Positions 51,645 through 60,336 of a stretch of DNA of 64,000 nucleotides are shown here, one piece after another (position 1 is the first letter of the stretch; every line of letters begins with the position of its first letter). This stretch comes from CALEMW01 sp964343835. GTDB taxonomy: Bacteria; Krumholzibacteriota; Krumholzibacteriia; LZORAL124-64-63. The DNA is taken from NCBI GenBank assembly GCA_964343835.1, contig CAYFKR010000008.1, positions 104,220 through 168,219 on the forward strand, given 5' to 3'. Below the pieces are notes generated by a model. The model worked only from the letters and a program-made list of their open reading frames with translations, was not told the DNA's origin and did no database searches. The position numbers and the translations under genes are program-made.

Positions 51645-52409
51645 TCAGCGGAGCGTCAGCACCCGGGGCCCGTCGGCAGTGACGGCCACGGTATGTTCGT
51701 AGTGGGCGGACAATTTCCGGTCCGCCGTCACGATCGTCCACTGGTCGGGCAGCGTCACGACCCGCTTGGTGCCCTCGTTGATCATCGGCTCGATGGCGAT
51801 GACCAGGCCCTCCTCCATCACCGGGTCGGGCGTGGAGAAGCTGCGGTAGTTCGGCACCTGCGGATCCTCGTGCAGCCTCCTGCCGATGCCGTGTCCCACC
51901 AGGGACTCGACCACCGAGAATCCGTGCTCCCGGGCGTGGGCCGCCACGGCGGTCCCGATGTCCGAGATCCTGTTGCCGGGCCGGACCTGCGCGATGGCAA
52001 GATCCAGGCAACGCCGCGTGGTCTCCATCAGCCTGGCGGCTCCCTCGGTGACCTCGCCGATGGCGAAGGTCTCGGCCGAATCGGAGTGCCAGCCGTCCCG
52101 GATCACCCCGCAGTCCACGCCGACGATGTCTCCGTCGACCAGGACCCGGTCCCCGGGAATGCCGTGGACCACTTCCTCGTTCACCGAGATGCAGCAGCTT
52201 CCTGGGAAGCCGTTGTAGCCCTTGAACGAGGGGATGCAGCCCGCATCCCTGATCACCGTCTCGGCCGCGGCGTCGAGTTGCCCCGTCGTCACGCCCGGTC
52301 CGACGATCCTCCTCAGTTCCCGGAAAGCCTCGACCAGCACCTCGGCGCTGGCGGCCATCCTCTCGATCTCCTCCGGCGTCTTCAGCTTGATGTCAAGCTT
52401 CCAGGACAC
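51645..52409 (-). CDS. map: Type I methionine aminopeptidase
   Basis: Removes the initiator methionine from new proteins. It has 254 residues. Five metal ligands of the pita-bread fold are visible: the Asp pair in DGDIVGVDCGV, the His in GHGIGRRLHEDP, and the Glu residues in AIEPMI and YEHTVAVT. The start is taken as GTG at 52409, which overlaps adk by 17 bases; no ATG lies near the conserved LKTPEEIERM start. Confidence 0.96.
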   Translation of the reverse strand: MSWKLDIKLKTPEEIERMAASAEVLVEAFRELRRIVGPGVTTGQLDAAAETVIRDAGCIPSFKGYNGFPGSCCISVNEEVVHGIPGDRVLVDGDIVGVDCGVIRDGWHSDSAETFAIGEVTEGAARLMETTRRCLDLAIAQVRPGNRISDIGTAVAAHAREHGFSVVESLVGHGIGRRLHEDPQVPNYRSFSTPDPVMEEGLVIAIEPMINEGTKRVVTLPDQWTIVTADRKLSAHYEHTVAVTADGPRVLTLR

Positions 52410-53040
52410 CGGCGATCCTCTCGGTCACCTCGTCGGGCGACCCGAGCCCGTCGACGCCGACCAGGTTCCAGCTGGCGGCCAGGACCGCCTTCGCCGGCTC
52501 GGTCTTCTCGCGGAAGACGGCCAGGCGGTTGCGCACGGTCTCCGGCTTGTCGTCGGTCCGCATATAGAGCTTTCCGTCGCTGCACCTGTTGCAGTCGTCG
52601 CCCTCGGTCGTCTCTCCCCTGCCCGTTACGTGGCTGCAGGAGTTGCACGTCAGTCGTCCGCTCAGGCGCGAGACGATCTCCTCGTCCGGCACCGTGATCT
52701 CGATGACCAGCGGCGCCTCGAGACCCGCCGACTCCAGGACACCGATCAGGCCTTCCGCCTGGGGAGCCGTCCGCGGAAAGCCGTCCAGCAACCAGCCGGC
52801 ACTGTCGGCAGGAACAGCCGCCAGGGCATCGCGGAGCACGTCCATCATCAACTCGTCGGGGACCAGTTCCCCGGCAGCGAGGATCGCTTCGACCTTGGAG
52901 CCCAACTCGTCGAAGCTTCTCACGGCCGCGCGCAGAATCTCCCCGGTCGACAGATGCACCAGACCGTGGGTCTCAACGAGCTTCTCAGCCTGGGTGCCCT
53001 TGCCCCCGCCCGGGGGCCCCATGAGAACCACGTTGCGCAT
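52393..53040 (-). CDS. adk: Adenylate kinase
   Basis: Interconverts ATP, AMP and ADP. It has 215 residues. P-loop GPPGGGKGTQ at 8-17, AMP-site segments STGEILRAAV and DGFPRTAPQAEG, and a zinc-type LID with two Cys pairs (TCNSC and DCNRC, positions about 131-154). It sits between secY and map, as in many bacteria. Confidence 0.97.
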   Translation of the reverse strand: MRNVVLMGPPGGGKGTQAEKLVETHGLVHLSTGEILRAAVRSFDELGSKVEAILAAGELVPDELMMDVLRDALAAVPADSAGWLLDGFPRTAPQAEGLIGVLESAGLEAPLVIEITVPDEEIVSRLSGRLTCNSCSHVTGRGETTEGDDCNRCSDGKLYMRTDDKPETVRNRLAVFREKTEPAKAVLAASWNLVGVDGLGSPDEVTERIAGVLEA

Positions 53041-53043
53041 CCG

Positions 53044-54342
53044 TTACCTCCGGGCCCTCATCTTGCCCTTGGACATGAAGCCGTCGTAGTGGCGCATGAC
53101 CAGGTGCGATTCGATCTGCTGCAGCGTATCGAGCCCCACGCCGATGACGATCAACAGCCCCGTGCCGCCGAACTGGAACGGCACGTTGAGGAAGTGGATC
53201 ATCAGGTCGGGCATGATGGCGATGGCGGCCAGGAAGAAGGCTCCCGGCAGCGTCACGCGGGTCAGCACGCGATCGATGTAGTCGGCGGTCTTCCGCCCCG
53301 GGCGCACGCCGGGAATGAAGCCGCTGTTCTTCTTCATGTTGTCCGCCAGATCCACGGGGTTCAGGATCACGGCGGTGTAGAAGTACGTGAACAGGATGAT
53401 CAGGGCCGAGTACACCACGATGTAGACCAGGTGCGGCGGCCGAAACATGTTGGCCAGGCTCTCCATGAAGGCGTTGTCCTGGAAGAACGCGCCGATGGTG
53501 CCCGGGAACATGATGATCGACTGGGCGAAGATGATGGGGATCACGCCGGCGGTGTTCACCCGCAGCGGGATGTGCGTGTTGGCGCCGCCGTACACGCGTC
53601 GGCCCACGATCTTCTTGGCGTACTGCACCGGGATGCGTCGCTGGCCCTGGGTGATGGCGATGATGCCCGCGATCACCACGACCATGAAGACCACCACGAA
53701 GACGGCCGTGAACCACGGCATCTGACCCGTGCGCAGGTACTGGAACGTGTTCAGGATGTCCGTCGGGTAGCGCGCGATGATCCCGATGAAGATGATCAGC
53801 GAGATGCCGTTGCCGATCCCGTTCTCGGTGATCTGCTCGCCGAGCCACATGACGAACATGGTGCCGGTGGTGAGCGTCAGCATCGTCACCAGCTTGAACG
53901 CGAGACCAGGAGACTGGACCACGCCCATGCCCTCCAGCGCGAAGCTGATGCCGAAGGACTGCACCAGGGCCAGGCCCAGGGTGCCGAACCGGGTGTACTG
54001 GTTGATCTTCTTGCGACCCTCGTCACCCTCCTTGGCCAGCTTCTCGAAGTGCGGGATGACCGCCTGGAGGAGCTGCAGGATGATGGAGGCGCTGATGTAG
54101 GGCATGATGCCCAGGGCGAAGATCGTGGCCTGGCTCAGGTTGCCGCCCGCGAACATGTCGTACAGGCCGACGAGCGTGCCCTGCTGGCTCGCGAAGAACT
54201 GGCGAATGGCGTCCAGGTCGACCCCCGGCGTGGTGATGTGCCCGCCGAGGCGGTACACCACCAGGATCATGGCCGTGAAGAGGAGCCTCCTCTTCAGCTC
54301 AGGGATCCTGAACATGCTCTGATAGCTGCCCGTGATGTTCAA
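53044..54342 (-). CDS. secY: Protein translocase subunit SecY
   Basis: The channel-forming subunit of the Sec translocon, 432 residues with ten membrane helices. The plug region, TM2 (ATIFALGIMPYISASIILQLL), the NGIGNGISLIIF segment and the cytoplasmic loop motifs QGQRRIPVQYAK and the TGLLIVIGV-DTLQQI region are all present. It precedes adk by 3 bases. Confidence 0.98.
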   Translation of the reverse strand: MNITGSYQSMFRIPELKRRLLFTAMILVVYRLGGHITTPGVDLDAIRQFFASQQGTLVGLYDMFAGGNLSQATIFALGIMPYISASIILQLLQAVIPHFEKLAKEGDEGRKKINQYTRFGTLGLALVQSFGISFALEGMGVVQSPGLAFKLVTMLTLTTGTMFVMWLGEQITENGIGNGISLIIFIGIIARYPTDILNTFQYLRTGQMPWFTAVFVVVFMVVVIAGIIAITQGQRRIPVQYAKKIVGRRVYGGANTHIPLRVNTAGVIPIIFAQSIIMFPGTIGAFFQDNAFMESLANMFRPPHLVYIVVYSALIILFTYFYTAVILNPVDLADNMKKNSGFIPGVRPGRKTADYIDRVLTRVTLPGAFFLAAIAIMPDLMIHFLNVPFQFGGTGLLIVIGVGLDTLQQIESHLVMRHYDGFMSKGKMRARR

Positions 54343-54385
54343 GACGCGTCGTCCTTAGGTCTAGGGTGAACCGGTCGGGCCGGAG

Positions 54386-54835
54386 TCACTCATTCACGGT
54401 CACGGTTCCGCCGGCGGCTTCAACCGCGGCGACGGCCGTCTTGCTGGCCTTGTCGACCTTCACGGTCAGGCCCTTCGTCTCCAGCTCTCCACGCCCCAGG
54501 AGCTTCACGGGACGGTCGGCGTACTTCACCAGGCCGGCGTCGGCCAGCACGGCTGCGTCCACCTCGAAACCCTCGGCGAACCGGTTGAGCTGCTCCAGGT
54601 TCACCACCTGGTACTCGGTCCGGAAGATGTTCGTGAACCCGCGCTTCGGAACGCGACGGTTCAGGGGCATCTGGCCGCCCTCGAACCAGGGCGGGATGCC
54701 GCCGCCGGAGCGGGCCTTCTGGCCCTTGTGGCCGCGGCCGGCCGTCTTGCCCTGGCCGGAAGCCGGGCCGCGCCCAAGGCGCTTCTTGTTCTTCGTCGCT
54801 CCCTTGGGAGCACCGATGTTGTTCAGCTTCAGCAT
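54386..54835 (-). CDS. rplO: 50S ribosomal protein L15
   Basis: A 149-residue large-subunit protein. The basic N-terminal arm (NIGAPKGATKNKKRLGRGPA, GRGHKGQKARSGGG) reaches into 23S rRNA; GGQMPLNRRVPKRGF and the globular C-terminal half follow. The order rpmD-rplO-secY is standard. Confidence 0.97.
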   Translation of the reverse strand: MLKLNNIGAPKGATKNKKRLGRGPASGQGKTAGRGHKGQKARSGGGIPPWFEGGQMPLNRRVPKRGFTNIFRTEYQVVNLEQLNRFAEGFEVDAAVLADAGLVKYADRPVKLLGRGELETKGLTVKVDKASKTAVAAVEAAGGTVTVNE

Positions 54836-54837
54836 GC

Positions 54838-55020
54838 CTACTTCACCTCTTCGACGCTGACCAGGTGCCGCACCTTGTGCAGCATGCCCCGGATGGACGG
54901 GGTGTCGTCATGGACGACCGTCATCTGGTGGTGGCGCAGCCCCAGGGCCGCGATGATGCGGCGCTGGTTCGCCGGACGGCTGATCGTGCTGCGGATCTGC
55001 GTGACCTTGATCTTACTCAT
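54838..55020 (-). CDS. rpmD: 50S ribosomal protein L30
   Basis: A 60-residue protein with the L30 start KIKVTQIRSTISRPANQRR and ALGLRHHQMTVVHDDTPSIRG spread over two halves, ending in MLHKVRHLVSVEEV. Its start overlaps the rpsE stop by 8 bases and it ends 2 bases before rplO. Confidence 0.97.
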   Translation of the reverse strand: MSKIKVTQIRSTISRPANQRRIIAALGLRHHQMTVVHDDTPSIRGMLHKVRHLVSVEEVK

Positions 55021-55738
55021 CGCCGCCCTCCTTCACCTCGGTCTCGGCGGGGGCCTCCACGGGGGCCTCCTCCTTCTTGGGACCGGAGGACTTGGGCAGA
55101 CCGAAGACCTCGGGCACGGAGATGCCGCGCTTGGCCGCGATCTCCTCCACCGAACGCAGCTGCTTCAGGCCGTCCATGGTGGCCTTCCACACGTTGTGGG
55201 GGTTCCTGGAGCCCAGCTGCTTGGTGAGGATGTTCTTCACGCCCGCCGCCTCGAGGATGGCGCGCACGCCGCCGGCGGCGATGACGCCCGTACCGGCGGC
55301 CGCAGGCTTGAGCACCACGCGGCTCGCGGCGAAACGGCCCTCCACCTGGAAGGGGATCGTGTCGTTGAGCAGAGGCACGGTGGTCTGGGACGCCCGGGCA
55401 CCCTCGGAGCCCTTGCGGATGGCGTCCGCGATCTCGTTGGCCTTGCCCAGCGCGACGCCGACCTTGCCCTTGCCGTCGCCCACGGCGACGATGGCGTTGA
55501 AGCTGAAGTTCCGGCCGCCCTTCACCACCTTCGCGACGCGGTTGATGGTGATGACGGTCTCGGTCATGTCGTCACGGTCGCGGTCGTCGCGACGGTCGCG
55601 ACCGCCGCGGCCGCGGCCGCCGGGCCGGCCGTCACGGCCGCCTCGACCGGGACCGCCGAAGCCGCCGCGCCCCCTGCCGGGTCCGCGGTTCTCTGCGGGG
55701 TGGCCGCCCTGGGCCGGAGTGTTCGCCGAATCGCTCAT
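55013..55738 (-). CDS. rpsE: 30S ribosomal protein S5 with Gly/Arg-rich N-terminal extension
   Basis: A small-subunit protein at the mRNA entry, 241 residues. The conserved S5 core starts near residue 59 (TETVITINRVAKVVKGGR, then VGVALGKANEIADAI). In front of it are about 57 residues of RG/GG-rich, later RD-rich, low-complexity sequence, and after the core comes a Pro/Glu-rich tail. The ATG at 55738 is supported by AGGAG upstream; there is no better start nearer the core except the internal ATG at residue 58. The extension could bind RNA. Confidence 0.95.
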   Translation of the reverse strand: MSDSANTPAQGGHPAENRGPGRGRGGFGGPGRGGRDGRPGGRGRGGRDRRDDRDRDDMTETVITINRVAKVVKGGRNFSFNAIVAVGDGKGKVGVALGKANEIADAIRKGSEGARASQTTVPLLNDTIPFQVEGRFAASRVVLKPAAAGTGVIAAGGVRAILEAAGVKNILTKQLGSRNPHNVWKATMDGLKQLRSVEEIAAKRGISVPEVFGLPKSSGPKKEEAPVEAPAETEVKEGGDE

Positions 55739-55766
55739 CAGATCGCTCCTGTGTGCTCGTGTCGAA

Positions 55767-56141
55767 TCAGAATTCCAGTCCACCGTCGCGGGCCCCCTGG
55801 GCCAGCGCGGCGACACGCCCGTGGTAGAGGTAGCCGTTCCGGTCGAACACCACGCGGGTGATGCCCTTCTCCTTGGCGACCTCGGCGAGCTTCTTCCCCA
55901 CCAGGTAGGCGGCGGCACGCTTGCCCTCGAATCCCTCGGGGGCGGCGCCCTCCGCAGGCTTCAGGGAATCCCAGGCGGCCATGGTGTGACCGGCCACGTC
56001 GTCCACCACCTGGGCGTAGATCGCCTTGTGGCTGCGGTTGACGGTCAGGCGCGGACGCTCGGCGCTGCCGGAGAGGTTCTTGCGAACGCTCACCTTGCGG
56101 CGCAGCCGGCCCTTGATCCTGTCCTTGGCGACGTCCTTCAT
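55767..56141 (-). CDS. rplR: 50S ribosomal protein L18
   Basis: A 124-residue 5S rRNA-binding protein. Basic N-terminus (DRIKGRLRRKVSVRKNL), RPRLTVNRSHKAIYAQVVDD, and the C-terminal VVFDRNGYLYHGRVAALAQG with GGLEF, all family-typical. The middle has a short Ala/Gly insertion (AEGAAPEGFEGKRAAA). Confidence 0.97.
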   Translation of the reverse strand: MKDVAKDRIKGRLRRKVSVRKNLSGSAERPRLTVNRSHKAIYAQVVDDVAGHTMAAWDSLKPAEGAAPEGFEGKRAAAYLVGKKLAEVAKEKGITRVVFDRNGYLYHGRVAALAQGARDGGLEF

Positions 56142-56167
56142 CTCGGATGACCTCCGACCCTATCGGG

Positions 56168-56707
56168 TTACTTGCCCGCGGCCTTGCCGGCCTTGCGGAT
56201 GATGTGCTCGCCGACGTACCGGATACCCTTGCCCTTGTAGGGCTCGGGCTTGCGGAAGGCGCGGATCTCGGCCGCGACCTGGCCGACCTGCTGCTTGTCC
56301 GCACCCTTCACGTTGATGCGCGTGGGCTCGGGGCAGTCGATCTCGATCCCCTCGGGGATCGGGTACTCCAGCGGGTGACTGAACTGCAGCTGCAGGTCCA
56401 GCACCTTGCCCTTCACGGCGGCTCGGTAACCGACGCCGATGATCTCGAGGGACTTGGTGAAGCCCTCGGTCACGCCCGTCACCTGGTTGGCGATCAGGGC
56501 GCGGACCAGGCCGTGCTTGGCCCTCATGTCCTTGCTGTCGTCGGGACGCTTGACGTTCAGCACGCCGTCCTCGACCTCGTAGGTCAGACCCTCGGGCACG
56601 TGCTGAGTCAGCTCGCCCTTGGGGCCCTTGACCGTCGAGACGTTGCCCTCGACCGAGACGGTGACCCCGTTGGGGATCTCGATCGGCTTCAGTCCGATGC
56701 GCGACAT
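56168..56707 (-). CDS. rplF: 50S ribosomal protein L6
   Basis: A 179-residue protein with two related alpha/beta domains near the sarcin-ricin loop. It has SRIGLKPIEIPNGVTV at the N-terminus and the signature PEPYKGKGIRYVGEHIIRKAGK at the C-terminus. Confidence 0.98.
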   Translation of the reverse strand: MSRIGLKPIEIPNGVTVSVEGNVSTVKGPKGELTQHVPEGLTYEVEDGVLNVKRPDDSKDMRAKHGLVRALIANQVTGVTEGFTKSLEIIGVGYRAAVKGKVLDLQLQFSHPLEYPIPEGIEIDCPEPTRINVKGADKQQVGQVAAEIRAFRKPEPYKGKGIRYVGEHIIRKAGKAAGK

Positions 56708-56729
56708 TGCTCGCTCCTCCTAGCGCGGG

Positions 56730-57137
56730 TTACCAGACCTCGCAGAGAATCTCTCCGCCCACGCCGTTACGCCGGCACTGGTGATCGGTCATGATGCCCT
56801 GGTTCGTCGAGACGATGGCGATGCCGTATCCGCCCCGGACCTTGGGAATGCTGTCCTTGGCCGCGTAGATGCGGCGCCCCGGCTTGCTCACGCGCCGGAT
56901 GCCCTCGATCACGCCGGTAGTCTGGCCGTCGCGCTCGAAGTACTTGACGGTCACGCGGACGACGCCCTGGGGCCCCTCTTCCACGTGCTCCACGCCGCCG
57001 ATGAAGCCCTGCTCCAGCAGCACGTCGGCCACGGCCCGCTTCGTCTTCGAGGCGGGGATGTCCACCTTCCGGTGGCCGGCCTGCGTGGCGTTCCGGATGC
57101 GGGTCAGCATATCCGCGATGGGATCGGTCATGCTCAT
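56730..57137 (-). CDS. rpsH: 30S ribosomal protein S8
   Basis: A 135-residue primary 16S rRNA-binding protein. It starts MSMTDPIADMLTRIRNA and ends with the family signature GYGIAIVSTNQGIMTDHQCRR and GGEILCEVW. The ATG at 57137 is chosen because GGAG lies nine bases upstream; a second ATG follows two codons later. Confidence 0.97.
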   Translation of the reverse strand: MSMTDPIADMLTRIRNATQAGHRKVDIPASKTKRAVADVLLEQGFIGGVEHVEEGPQGVVRVTVKYFERDGQTTGVIEGIRRVSKPGRRIYAAKDSIPKVRGGYGIAIVSTNQGIMTDHQCRRNGVGGEILCEVW

Positions 57138-57163
57138 TGTTCCAGTCTCCTCGCAGAGTGTGA

Positions 57164-57349
57164 CTACCAGCTCGCCTTCACGACGCCGGGCAGGTCGCCC
57201 TGCAGCGCCAGCTGCCGGAAACAGAGTCGGCAGATGCCGAACTTGCGATAGTAGGCCCGCGGGCGGCCGCAACGGCGGCAGCGGTTGTACGAGCGGACCT
57301 TGAACTTGGGCGTCTTCTGGCTCTTGGCGATGAGCGACTTCTTGGCCAC
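57164..57349 (-). CDS. rpsN: 30S ribosomal protein S14, zinc-binding type Z
   Basis: A 61-residue short S14. It has the zinc-type pattern RCRRCGRPRAYYRKFGICRLC, with both CxxC pairs intact, and ends LPGVVKASW. Type Z S14 is common in Gram-positive bacteria and many FCB-like lineages. Confidence 0.98.
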   Translation of the reverse strand: MAKKSLIAKSQKTPKFKVRSYNRCRRCGRPRAYYRKFGICRLCFRQLALQGDLPGVVKASW

Positions 57350-57363
57350 TTCGTTCTCCCCTT

Positions 57364-57906
57364 CTAGCGCCGGAAAGGCATCCCGAGCTGGCTGAGCAGC
57401 TCGCGGCCTTCCTCGTCGTTCTTGGCCGTGGTGACGAAGGTGATGTTCATGCCCCGGGGCTCATCAACCTTGTCGTAGTCGATCTCCGGAAACACCAGCT
57501 GGTCCTTGAGGCCCATGGTGTAGTCGCCGCTCCCGCTGAGCTTCGTGGGCACACCGCGGAAGTCGCGGATGCGGGGCAGCGTGAAGTTGATGAACCGGTC
57601 CATGAACTCCCACATCCGCTCGCCGCGCAGCGTGACGCGCGCGCCGATGGACATGCCCTCGCGGACCTTGAAGTTCGAGATCGACTTGCGGGCGTTGGTC
57701 GTCACGGCCTTCTGGCCGGTGACGGTCTCCAGCTCCCTCACGGCGCTCTCGAGCACCTTGGGGTTCTGGAGAGCCTTCCCCAGCCCCATGTTGAGCACGA
57801 CCTTCGTCGGCTTCGGGATCATCATCGGGTTATCGAACCCGAACTTCTCCTGGAGCGCCGAGCGGACGTCCTGCTCGTAGATCTCTCTCAGCCTAGGCTT
57901 GGCCAT
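57364..57906 (-). CDS. rplE: 50S ribosomal protein L5
   Basis: A 180-residue 5S rRNA and P-site contact protein. PKPTKVVLNMGLGKALQNP, GQKAVTTNARKSISNFKVREG, and GMNITFVTTAKNDEEGRELL are standard. The ATG at 57906 is preferred over the one at 57912, since AGGAGG lies two bases from the latter and eight from the former. Confidence 0.97.
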   Translation of the reverse strand: MAKPRLREIYEQDVRSALQEKFGFDNPMMIPKPTKVVLNMGLGKALQNPKVLESAVRELETVTGQKAVTTNARKSISNFKVREGMSIGARVTLRGERMWEFMDRFINFTLPRIRDFRGVPTKLSGSGDYTMGLKDQLVFPEIDYDKVDEPRGMNITFVTTAKNDEEGRELLSQLGMPFRR

Positions 57907-57928
57907 CGTCATATCCTCCTGACGCTCG

Positions 57929-58243
57929 CTAGTTGGCGAGCATCTCGCCGCACTTCTTGCAGGTCCGGACCCGGGATCCGTCCTCGAGCACGGCGGTGCC
58001 GGTACGGGCGGGCTTGTGGCACTTCGGGCAGACCAGCATCACGTTGGCGAGGCTCACGGGAGCCTCCTTCTCGATGATGCCGCCCTGGGGGGCGCTCTTG
58101 GACTGCTTCGAGTGGCGCTTGATCATGTTCACCTTCTCGACGATCACGCGGCCCTCCTCGGGGAAGACCTTGAGGACCTCGCCCTCGAGACCGCGGTCGT
58201 TGCCGGCGATGACCTTGACCTTGTCCTTCTTCCTGATATGCAT
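57929..58243 (-). CDS. rplX: 50S ribosomal protein L24 with extra zinc-ribbon-like Cys pairs
   Basis: A 104-residue assembly-initiating protein with the KOW motif (KDKVKVIAGNDRGLEGEV) and NMIKRHSKQS. The C-terminal half has two CxxC pairs (LVCPKCHKPAR and RTCKKCGEM), a zinc-ribbon form known in several phyla. The ATG overlaps the rplN stop by one base (TGATG). Confidence 0.97.
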   Translation of the reverse strand: MHIRKKDKVKVIAGNDRGLEGEVLKVFPEEGRVIVEKVNMIKRHSKQSKSAPQGGIIEKEAPVSLANVMLVCPKCHKPARTGTAVLEDGSRVRTCKKCGEMLAN

Positions 58244-58611
58244 CACAGCACCTCCGGCGCGAGGGACACGATCTTCATGTACCGCTTCTCGCGCAGCTCG
58301 CGGGCCACCGGCCCGAAGATGCGGGTGCCCACGGGCTCGCCGTCTTCGCCGATGATGACCGCGGCGTTCTCGCCGAACCGGATGTAGGAGCCGTCCCTGC
58401 GGCCGATCTCCTTGCGGGTCCGCACGACGACCGCCTTGACGACGCTGCCCTTCTTGACGTTGCCGTTGGGGATCGCCGACTTCACCGCGCAGACGACGAT
58501 GTCGCCCACACGGGCGTAGCGGCGGCGGGTGCCCCCCAGCACGCGGATGCACTGGGCCGTCTTGGCCCCCGAGTTGTCCGCGATGCTGAGCATCGAGTAT
58601 TCCTGAATCAT
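58243..58611 (-). CDS. rplN: 50S ribosomal protein L14
   Basis: A 122-residue protein at the subunit interface. MIQEYSMLSIADNSGAKTAQ, VVVRTRKEIGRRDGSYIRF and GTRIFGPVARELREKRYMKI with VSLAPEVL at the end match the family throughout. Confidence 0.98.
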   Translation of the reverse strand: MIQEYSMLSIADNSGAKTAQCIRVLGGTRRRYARVGDIVVCAVKSAIPNGNVKKGSVVKAVVVRTRKEIGRRDGSYIRFGENAAVIIGEDGEPVGTRIFGPVARELREKRYMKIVSLAPEVL

Positions 58612-58635
58612 CGTTCCACTCTCCCGGGACGACTG

Positions 58636-58899
58636 CTACTTGGCCCGTTCCATGATCTCGGAGACTCGCCAGCGCTTGCTCTTGGAAAGCGCGCGCGTCG
58701 CCATCACCTTCACCGTATCGCCGACGTTGCACTCGTTGGCCTCGTCGTGCGCCTTGATCTTCATGGAGCGGGTGATGATCCGCTTGTAGAGCGGATGGGG
58801 GAACCGCCGTTCGACTTTGACGACCACGGTCTTGTCCATCGCGTCGGACACCACGGTGCCGATGCGGGTGGCCCTCAGGTTCCTGTCGGTGTTCGCCAT
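58636..58899 (-). CDS. rpsQ: 30S ribosomal protein S17
   Basis: An 87-residue OB-fold protein: TRIGTVVSDAMDKTVVVKVE, HPLYKRIITRSMKIKAHDE and VGDTVKVMATRALSKSKRWR. Its position between rpmC and rplN is standard. Confidence 0.98.
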   Translation of the reverse strand: MANTDRNLRATRIGTVVSDAMDKTVVVKVERRFPHPLYKRIITRSMKIKAHDEANECNVGDTVKVMATRALSKSKRWRVSEIMERAK

Positions 58900-58924
58900 T
58901 CTTCCCTCTCCTTGGGTCCGCGCC

Positions 58925-59125
58925 CTAGGCGTCGGCCGTCTTCTTCTCGTTGAGCACGGTCTTGATGACCGCCACTTCCTTGCGGGCGGTGCGGACAGCC
59001 AGGGGGTTGTCCAGTCGCCTCATCTTCACCTGCATGCGCATCGTCATCAGGTCCTCGGACTTCTCGGAGAGCAGGCTCTCGAGCTCCTCCACGGACATGT
59101 CGCGCAGATCGTGTGCCTTCTTCAT
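58925..59125 (-). CDS. rpmC: 50S ribosomal protein L29
   Basis: A 66-residue two-helix protein near the tunnel exit: HDLRDMSVEELESLLSEKSE and QVKMRRLDNPLAVRTARKEV. It starts 3 bases after rplP. Confidence 0.96.
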   Translation of the reverse strand: MKKAHDLRDMSVEELESLLSEKSEDLMTMRMQVKMRRLDNPLAVRTARKEVAVIKTVLNEKKTADA

Positions 59126-59128
59126 CGC

Positions 59129-59542
59129 TTATTCCCCCTCGCGCGAGACCATGCGGGTCTTGAAGGGGAGCTTGGCCGAGCCGAGGCGGAACGCCTCTTT
59201 CGCCAGCTCCTGGTCCACGCCGTTGATCTCGAAGAGGACCCGGCCGGGCTTGACGACGGCGACCCAGTACTCGGGGTTGCCCTTGCCCTTGCCCATGCGG
59301 GTCTCCGCGGGCTTCAGGGTGATGGACTTGTCGGGAAAGACCCGGATCCACACCTTGCCCATGCGCTTGATTCGACGCGTGATGGCGACACGGGTGGCCT
59401 CGATCTGCCGGCTGGTGATCCAGCCGCACTCCGTGGCCTGCAGCCCGAAGTCGCCGAAGGAGACGGAGCTGCCGCGCCAGGCGGTGCCCCTCATGCGCCC
59501 CTTCTGCATCTTCCTGTACTTGGTCCTCTTGGGCATCAACAT
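59129..59542 (-). CDS. rplP: 50S ribosomal protein L16
   Basis: A 137-residue protein at the A site. MPKRTKYRKMQKGRMRG, SRQIEATRVAITRRIKRMGK, KSITLKPAETRMGKGKGNPE and KLPFKTRMVSREGE are typical. The frame gives MLMPKR; AAGGACG nine bases upstream supports the first ATG. Confidence 0.98.
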   Translation of the reverse strand: MLMPKRTKYRKMQKGRMRGTAWRGSSVSFGDFGLQATECGWITSRQIEATRVAITRRIKRMGKVWIRVFPDKSITLKPAETRMGKGKGNPEYWVAVVKPGRVLFEINGVDQELAKEAFRLGSAKLPFKTRMVSREGE

Positions 59543-59591
59543 GGTCGTTCGTCCTTTTCAGGCAACGCCCACCGTCGGAACGGCGGAACGG

Positions 59592-60266
59592 CTACAGCCT
59601 CTCCTCGTGCACCTGCGCGCGCAGCTGCTCCTTGAAGTCGGCCGGGAAGATCTCGCCCCGGCAGATCCAGACCTTCACGCCGATGGCGCCATAGGTGGTC
59701 CGGGCCGTGCAGGTACCGTAGTCGACGTCCGCGCGCAGGGTGTGCAGGGGCACGCTGCCGTCGTTGTAGCTCTCGATGCGGGCCATCTCGGCGCCGCCCA
59801 GGCGACCGGCGCAGCGGATCTTGATCCCCTTGGCGCCCATCCGCATGGCGGTGGCGATGGCCTTCTTCATGGCGCGGCGGAAGGAGACGCGACCGGCCAG
59901 CTGCGCGGCGACGTGCTCGGCCACCAGCGGAGCGGAGAGCTCGGGCTTCTTCACTTCCTCGATGTCCAGCTTCACGCTCTTGCCCGTGAGCTTCTCGAGC
60001 TCGGCGCGGAGCGTGTCGGCGCGGCTGCCCTTGCGGCCGATGACGACGCCGGGACGGCTGGTCGAGATGATGACGTTCACCTTCTCGTGGAACCGCTTGA
60101 TCTTGATCGAGGCGATGCCGGCACTCCCCACGCGGGTGGAGACGTACTTGCGCAGGCGCAGATCCTCGTTCAGCCAATCCGCGTAGTTCTTGGTACTGAA
60201 CCACGTGGAGTTCCAGTCCTTCACGATCCCCAGCCGGAAACCGATCGGATGCGTCTTCTGACCCAT
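59592..60266 (-). CDS. rpsC: 30S ribosomal protein S3
   Basis: A 224-residue protein at the mRNA entry tunnel. MGQKTHPIGFRLGIVKDWNS, the KH domain around RPGVVIGRKGSRADTL, and the C-terminal GRLGGAEMARIESYNDGSVP with KVWICRGEIF are standard. Confidence 0.98.
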   Translation of the reverse strand: MGQKTHPIGFRLGIVKDWNSTWFSTKNYADWLNEDLRLRKYVSTRVGSAGIASIKIKRFHEKVNVIISTSRPGVVIGRKGSRADTLRAELEKLTGKSVKLDIEEVKKPELSAPLVAEHVAAQLAGRVSFRRAMKKAIATAMRMGAKGIKIRCAGRLGGAEMARIESYNDGSVPLHTLRADVDYGTCTARTTYGAIGVKVWICRGEIFPADFKEQLRAQVHEERL

Positions 60267-60336
60267 GGTCTTCCTTTCGCATGGCCCGCCTCGGCGACCG
60301 CCGGCGTCCCGGTCGGCCCCTCCGCGAACCTCCCCC

